Shown: in pieces, positions 43,855 to 52,829 of the stretch
Layout: each line of letters starts with the position of its first letter
Numbering within the stretch: position 1 is the first letter of the stretch
Origin: Gimesia fumaroli
GTDB taxonomy: Bacteria; Planctomycetota; Planctomycetia; Planctomycetales; Planctomycetaceae
DNA length: 64,000 nucleotides
Direction of reading: 5' to 3'
NCBI RefSeq assembly: GCF_007754425.1
Contig: NZ_CP037452.1
Location: 4,377,164 to 4,441,163 of the forward strand
Notes under the pieces: model-generated
What the model saw: only the letters and a program-made list of their open reading frames with translations
Databases searched by the model: none
What the model was told of the DNA's origin: nothing
Made by a program: the position numbers and the translations under genes

Positions 43855-46077
43855 TCAGAGTCGGAAATGGAAGGTCTTGCGGAAGTAGCGCCATATCCAT
43901 TGGCCCGTCGTTAATTGACTAACCAGAAATCGAGCTTTCCCTCGCATATTGGCTCGGAACAAGACAACATCCTCATCAAGTGGGACGATTGCCTGATATG
44001 CCGTGCTGGTTAGCTTTTCCCGACCATCCTTATCAGTAACCGTTGGCAATTCCCCACCCATTTTATTGGAGAGAGTCGGTGGCACATAATCCAGGTGCCC
44101 ATGTGCAACGCGTTCTATTTTTGACTGATACGTTTTATCGGGCAAATGTTCCAGCTTGAGTTCGACTGACTGGTCCACGTTAAAGTCATTCCGGTATTCC
44201 TGATCGATAAATAAGACCGCCTGATAACGAGACTCGGGAGCAATACTCAACATGTGAGTCCCTTCTTCAAGATAGCAGTTAGCATTCTTGGCATCGAGGG
44301 GCGTCCCAAACCAGCGCGATAATTGCTTTTTTGAATCAGATAATTTGGGTTCAGGCTGACTTGCCGGTGCGACGACAGTTCCACTGATCGGAGCAATTAC
44401 TTTCATATTTCCCAATTGTGTTTCAATTTCTGCAATCCGTTCTTCGATCGTCGCTAATTCTTCTTTTGAAACTTTCACACCTGCCAGATCACCTAAGGCT
44501 CGATATTTCTTGATCTCTCCTTCCTGGACAAGACGTTGATTTTTTAATTGATTGAGCTCATCTTCCTTCTCAAGATTCACAATGCTCGCCAGAAGCTGTC
44601 CTTTTTCCACATGCTGTCCCGGTTCAACATAGATCTGATCCAGTCGCCCACTCTCAGTAGTACGAACATGCTGAACGTCGTAGCCTTCGACGATAAAAGG
44701 CGCTTCAAAATGCATGGGAACTGGGATCAGAAGAATTCCAAGAATCACAGCGGCGAAGACAGTCAATGTCGCTGATACTTTCCAGTAATTCATGGGTTCG
44801 GTCCTCGGTGCAGAAATAATTTTGTAAATGTTGGAGACAATCCCCCAGATGAATGTCACTACTGAAATGACTGCCAGTGTGACACCAATACTTTGTAAAT
44901 CATATGGTTTCAGTACGGTATACAGAAACAGCGTAATACCGAACATAATAAACCAGCGATACAACGACGCGGAGATCGCATAAACGATAAACCAGAATTT
45001 ACCGGTTTCCGGCATAAAGGGATCTCGCTGAGATTCGATCCCCAGACAATACCAGGCAAATGTATCGCGAAGATGTTTGTCCGCTTTTTGCCTTAAGTTG
45101 GGTATTTCCAGCAAATCGCTCATCATATAGTAGCCATCGAACCGCATCAGCGGGTTGGCATTAAAGATCACGGTTGTGACCGTTGAAACGAAAAACAGGT
45201 TCAATGCCAGGTGGTTCAGCAGACCTGGTTTTGTAAACCACCAGACCCAGACAGCAACCGCCGACATAATCACTTCGATATACATCCCCGCGCCGCCGAT
45301 AATGATCCTCTGCCATTTGTTTCTCAGCATCCAGGAATCGGAAACGTCGCAATAGAGACAGGGGCTGAAAACCAGAAACATGATTCCCATCCCGTGACAC
45401 TCACCGCCATAATGCTTGCACGATAAACCATGGCCAAACTCGTGAACGACTTTCGCGGCACCGAGTACAAACCACATGTAAATCAGGTTCGGCCAGCCAA
45501 AAAACTGCTGAAATTCAGGCAATCGACTACGAAATTCTTCAAATTGCACACCGATCAGGATCCAGGAAGAGACAATCAGCAATGCGAACATCATCGTTGC
45601 CCAGGGACGCCACATCCATTTCACATAAGGATATAACCATTGCAGCGTTGTTTCCGGGTCCCAACCGGGAAGTCTGAGATACATCAGATTACGAAAGGTC
45701 GTCACTAATTTCTTTTTATGTTCTTCCCGCCGCTGTTTGATCAGTGTGACACCTTGTCCCGGCCGTCCACTGGTCAGCAATCCTTTGCGGTATAAGTCAG
45801 AAATCAATTGCTGAATTTCCGAAATCGAAAGCAGCAACGTCGGATATTGCCGATGTACCTCATCTTTGATCTCATCAGGATTGCGCTCTCCATTTAGCAG
45901 ATTCAAGATATAGAACTGTTCCGGGTGAAGTCGCGTGTACTTGAGTGATACCGGATCTTTAATCACCCAATATCCCAGACCTTTATAATGAATCCACTTG
46001 CTGATTAAATCATCGCGCACACTCAACGGAATTGGCCGTTCGGTTGAGGATGTCATGGATTCGCTTAAAGTGCTCAT
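43855..46077 (-). CDS. PqqD-like / M50 metallopeptidase / HlyD fusion membrane protein
   Basis: A 740-residue inner-membrane protein with three parts. Residues about 25-110 form a winged-helix unit like PqqD (QFYILNLLNGERNPDEI), a peptide-binding module. Residues about 155-460 are a polytopic site-2-protease-like domain with zinc motif HEFGH (212-216), conserved FSPCLYCDVSDSW (237-249), and the second active-site motif NPLMRFDGYY (308-317). From about 470 on comes a HlyD-type adaptor with a barrel-sandwich half (GQHVEKGQLLASIVNLE), coiled coil and second half (APISGTVVAP). Such proteins are annotated as putative peptide zinc metalloproteases. It sits between a HlyD adaptor gene and the sulfotransferase gene in one minus-strand operon. 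Confidence 0.9.
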   Translation of the reverse strand: MSTLSESMTSSTERPIPLSVRDDLISKWIHYKGLGYWVIKDPVSLKYTRLHPEQFYILNLLNGERNPDEIKDEVHRQYPTLLLSISEIQQLISDLYRKGLLTSGRPGQGVTLIKQRREEHKKKLVTTFRNLMYLRLPGWDPETTLQWLYPYVKWMWRPWATMMFALLIVSSWILIGVQFEEFRSRLPEFQQFFGWPNLIYMWFVLGAAKVVHEFGHGLSCKHYGGECHGMGIMFLVFSPCLYCDVSDSWMLRNKWQRIIIGGAGMYIEVIMSAVAVWVWWFTKPGLLNHLALNLFFVSTVTTVIFNANPLMRFDGYYMMSDLLEIPNLRQKADKHLRDTFAWYCLGIESQRDPFMPETGKFWFIVYAISASLYRWFIMFGITLFLYTVLKPYDLQSIGVTLAVISVVTFIWGIVSNIYKIISAPRTEPMNYWKVSATLTVFAAVILGILLIPVPMHFEAPFIVEGYDVQHVRTTESGRLDQIYVEPGQHVEKGQLLASIVNLEKEDELNQLKNQRLVQEGEIKKYRALGDLAGVKVSKEELATIEERIAEIETQLGNMKVIAPISGTVVAPASQPEPKLSDSKKQLSRWFGTPLDAKNANCYLEEGTHMLSIAPESRYQAVLFIDQEYRNDFNVDQSVELKLEHLPDKTYQSKIERVAHGHLDYVPPTLSNKMGGELPTVTDKDGREKLTSTAYQAIVPLDEDVVLFRANMRGKARFLVSQLTTGQWIWRYFRKTFHFRL

Positions 46078-46143
46078 ATGCCGTAAATGTCTTTAACAGG
46101 AAAGGATACTCAAAAATATCAGCTCAGTGGGTCATTCGATTTC

Positions 46144-47091
46144 CTATTTTTTGACGGTACTTTCTGCAGCCACTTTATTTTCGGTTTTATCTGGCAAAAT
46201 TTTCATCGTCGCCATATAACCGGCTTTCAATTCATTTTCCGGATTTTCCACTTCCGCCCAGACACGAATCGACTTTCCATGAATCGGTTCGACTTCTACG
46301 TCAATAAATGTGATCCGGCCCGTGTATTTATTCTCTTCAATGGGAAGACGAATTCCGGGAATGTCTAACTGGACCTCCACCGGCGTTCCTATATGAAACT
46401 TCCAGGTATCTTCCAGATTGACATAACATTCTACTTTGACCCGTTTCGTACTTACGAGTTCCAATACCTCATCACCGTGGCGAACGACTTCACCTGTCGA
46501 ACGGAATTTTTTCGTGACAATCCCATCAAAGGGGGCAGTGACCTTGGTCTCTTCGATCTGAGCATCAATTTCTTCAAGCTGTAACTTACTCATCTCAAAT
46601 TCGAGCTCAGCCTGTTCAATTTGTAAATCGCTCTTTTCTGCATTCAGTTGCAAACGTTTAATATCCAAATCAGAAATCGCTTTCGCGACTCGTTTATTAA
46701 TATCCAGATTCATTTCCAGTTCAACATAAGCCGTATCACGTGCTTTTTTGGAATAACGAATTTCAATATCATTCGATGAGCGTTTTTCGGCAGTCTTTCG
46801 CGACGCCTGTAATGCATCACTCTTCAATGCTGCTACAATCTGCCCTTTTTTAACCTGTTCCCCTTCATTCGGTTCTACAAATTCGAGGACTCCCGGGCGA
46901 TCACTTCCCAGAATTACGCGGTCAATCAATTTAATACGACACTCATTCACAGTAATTTCAGCCCCTGGACTGGGTGGAGTCACCTTTTCTTTGGCCTGAT
47001 CTCCCGCATCAAGGTTCTGTTCAGCCAGAATCATGCTGGTTCCGATCATCAAAATCACGCCGAAAAAAGTATTCACGAAGCTTAACTTCAT
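46144..47091 (-). CDS. HlyD-family periplasmic adaptor
   Basis: A 315-residue adaptor with signal peptide (FVNTFFGVILMIGTSMILA). The lipoyl-like half motif is EPNEGEQVKKGQIVAALKSD. A long alpha-helical hairpin covers about 125-205, and the second lipoyl half is APFDGIVTKKFRSTGEVVRHGDEVLEL, ending in a beta-barrel domain. These adaptors link inner-membrane exporters to outer-membrane channels. The ATG at 47091 is chosen because GAGGGTG lies just upstream and the signal peptide starts there; the longer frame to 47238 adds an unrelated basic stretch. It is first gene of the operon with the M50-HlyD fusion, 66 bp upstream of it. Confidence 0.88.
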   Translation of the reverse strand: MKLSFVNTFFGVILMIGTSMILAEQNLDAGDQAKEKVTPPSPGAEITVNECRIKLIDRVILGSDRPGVLEFVEPNEGEQVKKGQIVAALKSDALQASRKTAEKRSSNDIEIRYSKKARDTAYVELEMNLDINKRVAKAISDLDIKRLQLNAEKSDLQIEQAELEFEMSKLQLEEIDAQIEETKVTAPFDGIVTKKFRSTGEVVRHGDEVLELVSTKRVKVECYVNLEDTWKFHIGTPVEVQLDIPGIRLPIEENKYTGRITFIDVEVEPIHGKSIRVWAEVENPENELKAGYMATMKILPDKTENKVAAESTVKK

Positions 47092-47768
47092 TTCTTCACC
47101 CTCAAATTGAATCCGAAATTTTTGTAAATGCGGAAAATGTTTCCCGATACGCCGATTTATCAACAAATGCTGTTTGATATAAATATAGACACTTCGGAGC
47201 CTCATATCTAACGCTTGACTCCCCCCTCTGACAAGCAATTTTCCACAATGCGTTCATGATTTTTTGGAGGGAGGTTGGAACATAACGCCAGGTTGAATCT
47301 AGGCACCCTTGCTGCATAAATAACACATTTCACCCATTCGCCCTATTTGTCTTTTATTTCAAAGGCCCCAGTCAACCCATTCAGAATGAGGCTTCTCGTA
47401 AATCTTTATCAGATTATGAATTATAGCCAGTTCTCATTATACGCATGTTATACTTTAAATTTTGGACCGTCTCATACTTTAGAAGGCCATTTATAGGAAT
47501 CATCCCCCTTAAACCGGTTAGACAAACCTTCCGTTTCAATTACGCAACATGGGGGAAATTTTAAGTTTACGGCAAAATACGATTTTGCAAACGCCCTCCT
47601 TCCTGAATAAAATCAGTGAATGTAAGATTGTCCAGACAATAAATATTGGTGTAGCATTTCACTAAAAACCATATTTTCCGGCAGTCTTACCGTATAATTT
47701 CCAGAAGACATCCGTCTTCAGGAATTTGAGAACCGGTAATAAACAGACCCAACAGGTAACTTAGTTCG
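47092..47768. other. Long divergent regulatory region of the HlyD locus
   Basis: This 677-bp AT-rich spacer separates the minus-strand HlyD operon and the plus-strand GAF-HlyD gene. It contains a 7-bp palindrome GCAAAAT/ATTTTGC (47572-47588), a 6-bp GAAGAC/GTCTTC hairpin (47704-47719), and a TATAAT box at 47693-47698, 71 bp upstream of the plus-strand ATG, without a good -35. No gene is supported. Confidence 0.5.
47572..47588. repeat. Short palindrome, possible operator
   Basis: GCAAAAT, 3-nt centre, ATTTTGC, located in the divergent promoter region of the two HlyD-type transcription units. Size fits a dimeric repressor site; not tied to a known regulator. Confidence 0.35.
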
Positions 47769-49793
47769 ATGACAAGCACCCAATCACCCAGTCAAACTCG
47801 TGAACGCGTTATTCGAATTGCACGGGAAATCGAAGAGTTCGCTCATTCAAATGTGGCCGCGGAGACATTCTTTCGGGAATTTCTCAGAAGAGTGGTTGCC
47901 GGTCTGGGAGCAACGGCAGGAGCAGCCTGGTTAATCGACGAAAGCGGTCGGCTGGCTATAAAAAGTGAAGTGAATCTGGCAGACACCGGTTTCTATGAAG
48001 AACCAGAAGCCATTCTGAAAAATCAACGGCTGTTATCTGACGTGTTATCAACGGCAGAAGCACGTATCTTCACCGCAGACAACGAGAGTGACGTCCATTT
48101 ACCGACTGACAACCTCATTATTGTCGCTGCATTAACCATCCGAAAGAAGCCGGTTGGCGTTATTGAAATCTTTCAGCGATCGAATTCTCCCAAACAGGCC
48201 CACCCTGGCTATCTGCAATTTGTAGAGCAGATGTCAGGTTATGCTTCGCATTATCTGACAGAACGCGAAAAAGCCAGTCAAACAGATTCCTCGCTCGAAG
48301 CCTGGGAAGAAGTTGATCAGTTCGTACAACAAATTCATCGCAGCCTTGATTTAACCGAAGTCTCCGCCACCATCGTTAATGATGGGAGACAATTACTCGA
48401 CGCAGACCGAGTCAGCCTGGCGATGCAATACGGCAAGAAAACCGTCATTGAAGCCATCAATGGTCAGGATAAAGTGAATAAGCGAGCCAACACGGTTCGG
48501 CTGCTTTCTAATCTGGCAAATAAAGTACTTTCCATGCGGGAAACATTTATTTACTCGGGGGCAGTCGAATCCATTCCGCCTCAGATTGAAGAACCGCTGG
48601 CAGATTATCTGCAGGAAAGCGGAACTCGGATGATCATGATCCTCCCACTTTTTGAACCTGAGCAGGTCATTAAAAGCGATGAAGAAGCGCTGGGGGGGCG
48701 TCAAAAAGATGTCCCCAAAAAACTCATCGGCGGTTTGATTGTTGAGCAAATTACCGACAGTCAACCACGACCACACTTGGAAAAACGTGCCGACCTGCTC
48801 GCAGGTCATATTGCCAGTGGAATTGCGAACTCCCGCAATCATGAAAGCATTTTCCTGATGCGTTTCTGGCGATTTATTGGCCGATGCTTTGCGGCTTTAA
48901 GAGGAAAAACGCTTGTCAAAACACTGGTCATTACAGCCTTGATCGCAGCGGCAGGAGTCGCTCTGGCTTTAGTCCCCTATGATTACCGTGTCAGCTGTGA
49001 TGGCAGACTGATGCCGACAGTTCAACGGGAAGTTTTCACTAACTGGGAGGGAGAAGTTGTTGCGATTCATGTCGAAAGCGGTCAACGAGTGAAAAAAGGA
49101 GATCTGCTGATCGAGATTCGTAATGAAGACCTCAAAACCCAGGTCGTGGATACCCAAAACAAGTTGAAAGAACTTCGCATCCAATCGTTTGCCACCAATG
49201 CCCGTCTTCAGGCTGGCAACAACAATAGTCGCCCCACTGAAGATGACATCAATCTACGCGGGAAACTATATGAGTTACGGACTCAGATTTTCGGTGTAGA
49301 GAAGCACTTAGAGATTCTGAAGAGTCGTCTGGACAAATTGAATGTGAAAGCCCCCATTGATGGTGTCGTTACAACATTCCAGATCGAACAACTTCTAAGA
49401 AACCGTCCCGTACAACGCGGGGAATTATTGCTGGAAATCATGGATCCGACAGGCCCCTGGCAGTTGGAACTTGACGTCGAAGAAAAACGAATGGGCCACA
49501 TTCTCAGAGCCACCGAGAAAAAAGGAGATATTGGTCTGCCTGTTGAATTCATTCTGGCAACCTCGAACGAATTGACTTATGAAGGCGAAGTGACCGAAAT
49601 CTCAACACGTGCGAATTCGTCTGAAGAGAGTGGCAGTATTGTGGAAACCTATGCCACCTTTAATAAAGAGGAACTGCCCATGCTGCGGATTGGTGCAGAA
49701 GTCAGTGCAAAAATCGACTGTGGAGAGCGTAGCTTGTTCTATGTACTCTTTGGCGATGTCGTAGAAACCTGCCGACGTTACTTCTGGTTTTAA
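47769..49793 (+). CDS. GAF-GAF-TM-HlyD hybrid protein
   Basis: A 674-residue protein. Residues about 20-175 and 185-350 look like two GAF-type sensor domains (FLRRVVAGLGATAGAAWLIDE; EVSATIVNDGRQLLDADRVS). One membrane helix lies at about 381-400 (LVITALIAAAGVALALV). The outer part is a HlyD-type adaptor: VVAIHVESGQRVKKGDLLIEI, a helical hairpin, and KAPIDGVVTTFQIEQLL. The sensor domains would be cytoplasmic and the adaptor periplasmic, so the protein could couple a small-molecule signal to export. No ribosome site is clear before the ATG. It is divergent from the HlyD/M50 operon and probably works with it. A strong terminator follows. Confidence 0.87.
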   Translation: MTSTQSPSQTRERVIRIAREIEEFAHSNVAAETFFREFLRRVVAGLGATAGAAWLIDESGRLAIKSEVNLADTGFYEEPEAILKNQRLLSDVLSTAEARIFTADNESDVHLPTDNLIIVAALTIRKKPVGVIEIFQRSNSPKQAHPGYLQFVEQMSGYASHYLTEREKASQTDSSLEAWEEVDQFVQQIHRSLDLTEVSATIVNDGRQLLDADRVSLAMQYGKKTVIEAINGQDKVNKRANTVRLLSNLANKVLSMRETFIYSGAVESIPPQIEEPLADYLQESGTRMIMILPLFEPEQVIKSDEEALGGRQKDVPKKLIGGLIVEQITDSQPRPHLEKRADLLAGHIASGIANSRNHESIFLMRFWRFIGRCFAALRGKTLVKTLVITALIAAAGVALALVPYDYRVSCDGRLMPTVQREVFTNWEGEVVAIHVESGQRVKKGDLLIEIRNEDLKTQVVDTQNKLKELRIQSFATNARLQAGNNNSRPTEDDINLRGKLYELRTQIFGVEKHLEILKSRLDKLNVKAPIDGVVTTFQIEQLLRNRPVQRGELLLEIMDPTGPWQLELDVEEKRMGHILRATEKKGDIGLPVEFILATSNELTYEGEVTEISTRANSSEESGSIVETYATFNKEELPMLRIGAEVSAKIDCGERSLFYVLFGDVVETCRRYFWF

Positions 49794-49823
49794 TCCGCGT
49801 TGATTCAACAAAACCTGAAACAC

Positions 49824-49860
49824 AAACAGCTCCCCCGTTTGAAAACCGGGGGAGCTGTTT
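49824..49860. terminator. Bidirectional rho-independent terminator
   Basis: A perfect 14-bp GC-rich stem (49824-49837 with 49847-49860) and a 9-nt loop. It lies between the GAF-HlyD gene and the convergent lipoprotein gene. Confidence 0.95.
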
Positions 49861-49884
49861 TGTTAACTCAGTGCTCAGACAGAA

Positions 49885-50538
49885 TCAATTCTTGTCTTCC
49901 GTTTTCGGTGCTTCTTTTTTCACTTCTGTTTTTGCAGGCTCTGCCTTGTCAGCATCTGCTTTCTTGGCTTCTGCTTTTTCATCATGTTTATGATCATCGT
50001 GATCGTGGCCTTTATGGTCACCGTGGTCATGATCTCCGTGTTCGAGATCGACATGGAAATGATCTTCGCCCACATCCAGATGGAAATGACCGTTCAAATC
50101 CGATTCCGCTTTAATTGAATCCGGAATCGCTTTTCCTGCTGCGACAAATCGCGAGGACTTGCCTTCTTTTTCGCCCTCGAGTGGTTTGGCAGCCAAAGGG
50201 ATTTCGTGCTCGTCGTCACCCACTTCCAGATCAAAGTCGATGGACTCCCCTTCAATGGGAAATGGTGTTTTCGCATCCGGGCCCAAAATAAACGCCGTCA
50301 AAGTCCGTTTATCATTATCGAAGACGACTTCCATATGATATTGTTCTTCACCTACTTCTAAAAGATGACCGCCATTCGGCCCATGCTCATGTGCGTGATC
50401 ATGACCATGTTCGGCTTCCGCAGAGGCCTGTGAATCTTTATCATCAAAGGTACGAGTATCATCCTTGGATGAGCAGCCCACAAATAATGCCAGGCCGAAA
50501 CTACAAACTGCGACACAAAACGTTTGAGAGAAACGCAT
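49885..50538 (-). CDS. His-rich lipoprotein
   Basis: A 217-residue lipoprotein. The signal peptide VAVCSFGLALFVGC has a lipobox with Cys22. Residues 40-60 carry a first His cluster (AEHGHDHAHEHGPNGGHLLE). A small beta-rich domain follows at about 60-165. A second His/Asp cluster (VDLEHGDHDHGDHKGHDHDD) and a Lys/Ala/Glu tail close the protein. The motif HGPNGGHLLEVGEEQYHMEVVFD recurs in bacterial proteins linked to heavy-metal efflux, so metal binding in the periplasm is likely. AAGGAATGG precedes the ATG. It stands alone. Confidence 0.85.
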   Translation of the reverse strand: MRFSQTFCVAVCSFGLALFVGCSSKDDTRTFDDKDSQASAEAEHGHDHAHEHGPNGGHLLEVGEEQYHMEVVFDNDKRTLTAFILGPDAKTPFPIEGESIDFDLEVGDDEHEIPLAAKPLEGEKEGKSSRFVAAGKAIPDSIKAESDLNGHFHLDVGEDHFHVDLEHGDHDHGDHKGHDHDDHKHDEKAEAKKADADKAEPAKTEVKKEAPKTEDKN

Positions 50539-50670
50539 ATTCCATTCCTTATCTAAGCATACCAGACTCTTGAATTAACTTTTTTGCCCTTGCAGCCACT
50601 CACTGCCTGCGGGAAATCATAACAGGATCACATATAAAGAAAAGCATTTTGCAATAGATTTGTAAACCGC

Positions 50671-52062
50671 TTATTGAATCCCCTCTTCCTGAGCCTGTAC
50701 GAAATCGGATTCTTCTTCCTGGATGTAAGTTTTCCCACGATAAAACCGGGCTACAAAAACAAACAGCATCGCCGCCACAAACATCAGACCAGAGAAGAAC
50801 CAGAAATAGTCAGCTCCTTCCAACCGCGAAGTCTTTTCATCAATCATAATAAATTCATTCACACCCGAAGTGAGCAAATTCCCCACTGTTACTGAAAGCA
50901 GATAAAGAGACATGATAAACGACTTCATCGATGTAGGAGCCTGCGTGTAGGCAAATTCGAGACAGGTAATGGAAATCATAACTTCGCCCGCTGTGATCAC
51001 CAGATACGGAACTGCCTGCCAGAGCATATTGGGTGGGTTGTCTGGAGACCGGTCAATGGCGAGCTGAATCAAAGCGACAATGGCAAAGGAAGCCGCCGTC
51101 AAAAAGAAACCAATCGAAATTTTCCTCAACGGAGTCAGAGGAAAAACTTGATCGATGAGTGGATAAACGACATAGTTAAATGTCGGCACCAGAACTAAAA
51201 TGAAAAAAGGATTGAATGCCTGAATCTGAGCTGCTTTTATTTCAAATTCTCCAATAGAAACCGTCTTCATCTGAGTCGCTTGAAGCACCCAGGTTGATCC
51301 CGTCTGGTCGAATAACGACCAGAAGATCGGCACAAACACGTAAAATAGTACGGAAAGATTGAGTATGGCTTGTATCCCCTCTTTACCTAGCGTCTCGGTA
51401 CGAAATTTTTTCCAGCCCGAGGGGGGAATGTGCACGAACCGATTCCGCCCCATCCAAAACAGAATTGTCGCGATTAACATCAATACCCCAGGCAAGCCAA
51501 ATGCATAATGCGGTCCATATGCTTTAAGGATCTCGGGTATCAAGAGAGAGGAAACGAATGCGCCTAGATTAATCGCGATGTAAAACCAGCCGAATATTTT
51601 ACTCAAAAGATGCTGGTTCTGTTTGCCAAATTGATCTCCCACGTGTGCCGAGACGCAGGGTTTAATCCCCCCGGATCCAATGGCGATCAGCGTCAAGCCG
51701 AGAAAGAGCCCCATCCGCGTCTCGTCAATCGCAAGTGCCAGATGCCCGAGACAGTAGACGACAGAGAGCAGCATAATTGTTTTATATTTACCCCAGAAGA
51801 CATCCGAAAGTATCGAGCCTAATAGGGGGAAAAAATAAGCCGAAGCGACAAAGTAATGAAACACGGCAGTCGCTTCAGTGCCCGACATATGATCCGTTTT
51901 ACCGCTGGCATTCAACAGGTATTGCGTCATAAACACAACCAGAATGCCCCGCATCCCATAAAAGCTGAATCGCTCTGCAGCTTCGTTCCCGACGATATAC
52001 GGTATCCCGGAGGGCATCGATGTTTGAGGTACGGGAGCCGTTTGATAATTTGCCTGTGCCAT
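50671..52062 (-). CDS. POT-family proton-dependent oligopeptide transporter
   Basis: A 463-residue MFS transporter of the PTR/POT family, which imports di- and tripeptides with protons. Landmarks: ERFSFYGMRGILVVFMTQYL (the ExxERFxYYG motif, here AERFSFYG), then AYFFPLLGSILSDVFWGKYKT (signature 1), and FYIAINLGAF (signature 2, FYxxINxG). About 12-14 helices are visible. I start at the ATG at 52062 rather than the GTG at 52083. No adjacent peptidase. It may salvage peptides released by exported proteases. Confidence 0.9.
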   Translation of the reverse strand: MAQANYQTAPVPQTSMPSGIPYIVGNEAAERFSFYGMRGILVVFMTQYLLNASGKTDHMSGTEATAVFHYFVASAYFFPLLGSILSDVFWGKYKTIMLLSVVYCLGHLALAIDETRMGLFLGLTLIAIGSGGIKPCVSAHVGDQFGKQNQHLLSKIFGWFYIAINLGAFVSSLLIPEILKAYGPHYAFGLPGVLMLIATILFWMGRNRFVHIPPSGWKKFRTETLGKEGIQAILNLSVLFYVFVPIFWSLFDQTGSTWVLQATQMKTVSIGEFEIKAAQIQAFNPFFILVLVPTFNYVVYPLIDQVFPLTPLRKISIGFFLTAASFAIVALIQLAIDRSPDNPPNMLWQAVPYLVITAGEVMISITCLEFAYTQAPTSMKSFIMSLYLLSVTVGNLLTSGVNEFIMIDEKTSRLEGADYFWFFSGLMFVAAMLFVFVARFYRGKTYIQEEESDFVQAQEEGIQ

Positions 52063-52106
52063 TGATCTATGAAGTCCTTCCACAAAGGGGCGGCGCTAGT
52101 GTTTGA

Positions 52107-52799
52107 TTATTCGTCTCTCTGCAAGTCTGTTTCAATGCGTTCTACCTGAACCCCGTCTTTAGTCGGAGTAAATTGATAAATACAATCTGCATAGCGCTCA
52201 AACGTCGATGGATCGTGGTGGCTGATCATAATGATCTGAAAACCGAGTGCCTGCCCTGCCTCATGAATAATTTTGACTAACCGAGGCACCAGATCGGGAC
52301 GTAACCAGCAATCCTGTTCATCCAGAACCAGAACGCGGCGGTGCTCTGACTCATCCAGCGTCATCAAAGCAAACATCCGCAGTCCCACAGAAAGAACATT
52401 GGCCACCGAGCCCCCCTGGCCTTTCATGATGTCCTCCGTATTTCCCTCACGTTCGATCTGAAATTCAACCGTGGCTGCGTTGCGTTTCCATTCCGCCACC
52501 GCTTTCAACTTGAGTGGCTGTTCCAGAACTTCCTGCAGCGCGATGGTGAGTTTCTCCTGAATCAACTGCAGCTCCTGCTCAAACAGTTGCCCGCTCAAGG
52601 TTTCCAACGCTTCCGTCACCTGTTCCGAAATCGCGATGTACTTTTCTGTTTCCTGAATTTGCTCAGCCAGTTGGGACGCTTCTTTCTCTTTCTGCTTGCG
52701 CACGGCTGACAACTCCCAGCATTTACGTTGTAAATGGAGTGGCGAGCGCAACGCTCCTCGAGAAGAAGGCGATTCCTGGTTGGAAAACATCTCAGTCAT
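52107..52799 (-). CDS. C-terminal half of a split Rad50/SbcC-type ATPase
   Basis: A 230-residue protein that matches only the C-terminal ATPase lobe of SMC/Rad50 proteins. Residues about 30-95 are coiled coil. Then come a signature-like GQGGSVANVLSVGLRM (127-142, in the place of the usual LSGGE helix), Walker B VLVLDE (156-161), a D-loop-like CWLRPDLV segment, and the switch His in MISHHD (191-196). There is no Walker A and no Cys-x-x-Cys. It is the last gene of the operon whose first gene encodes the complementary N-terminal half. Together they would make a complete composite ATPase. A start at 52790 is also possible. Confidence 0.85.
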   Translation of the reverse strand: MTEMFSNQESPSSRGALRSPLHLQRKCWELSAVRKQKEKEASQLAEQIQETEKYIAISEQVTEALETLSGQLFEQELQLIQEKLTIALQEVLEQPLKLKAVAEWKRNAATVEFQIEREGNTEDIMKGQGGSVANVLSVGLRMFALMTLDESEHRRVLVLDEQDCWLRPDLVPRLVKIIHEAGQALGFQIIMISHHDPSTFERYADCIYQFTPTKDGVQVERIETDLQRDE

Positions 52800-52829
52800 G
52801 ACGTCAGTTCAAATCCGGTCTTATGTTTT

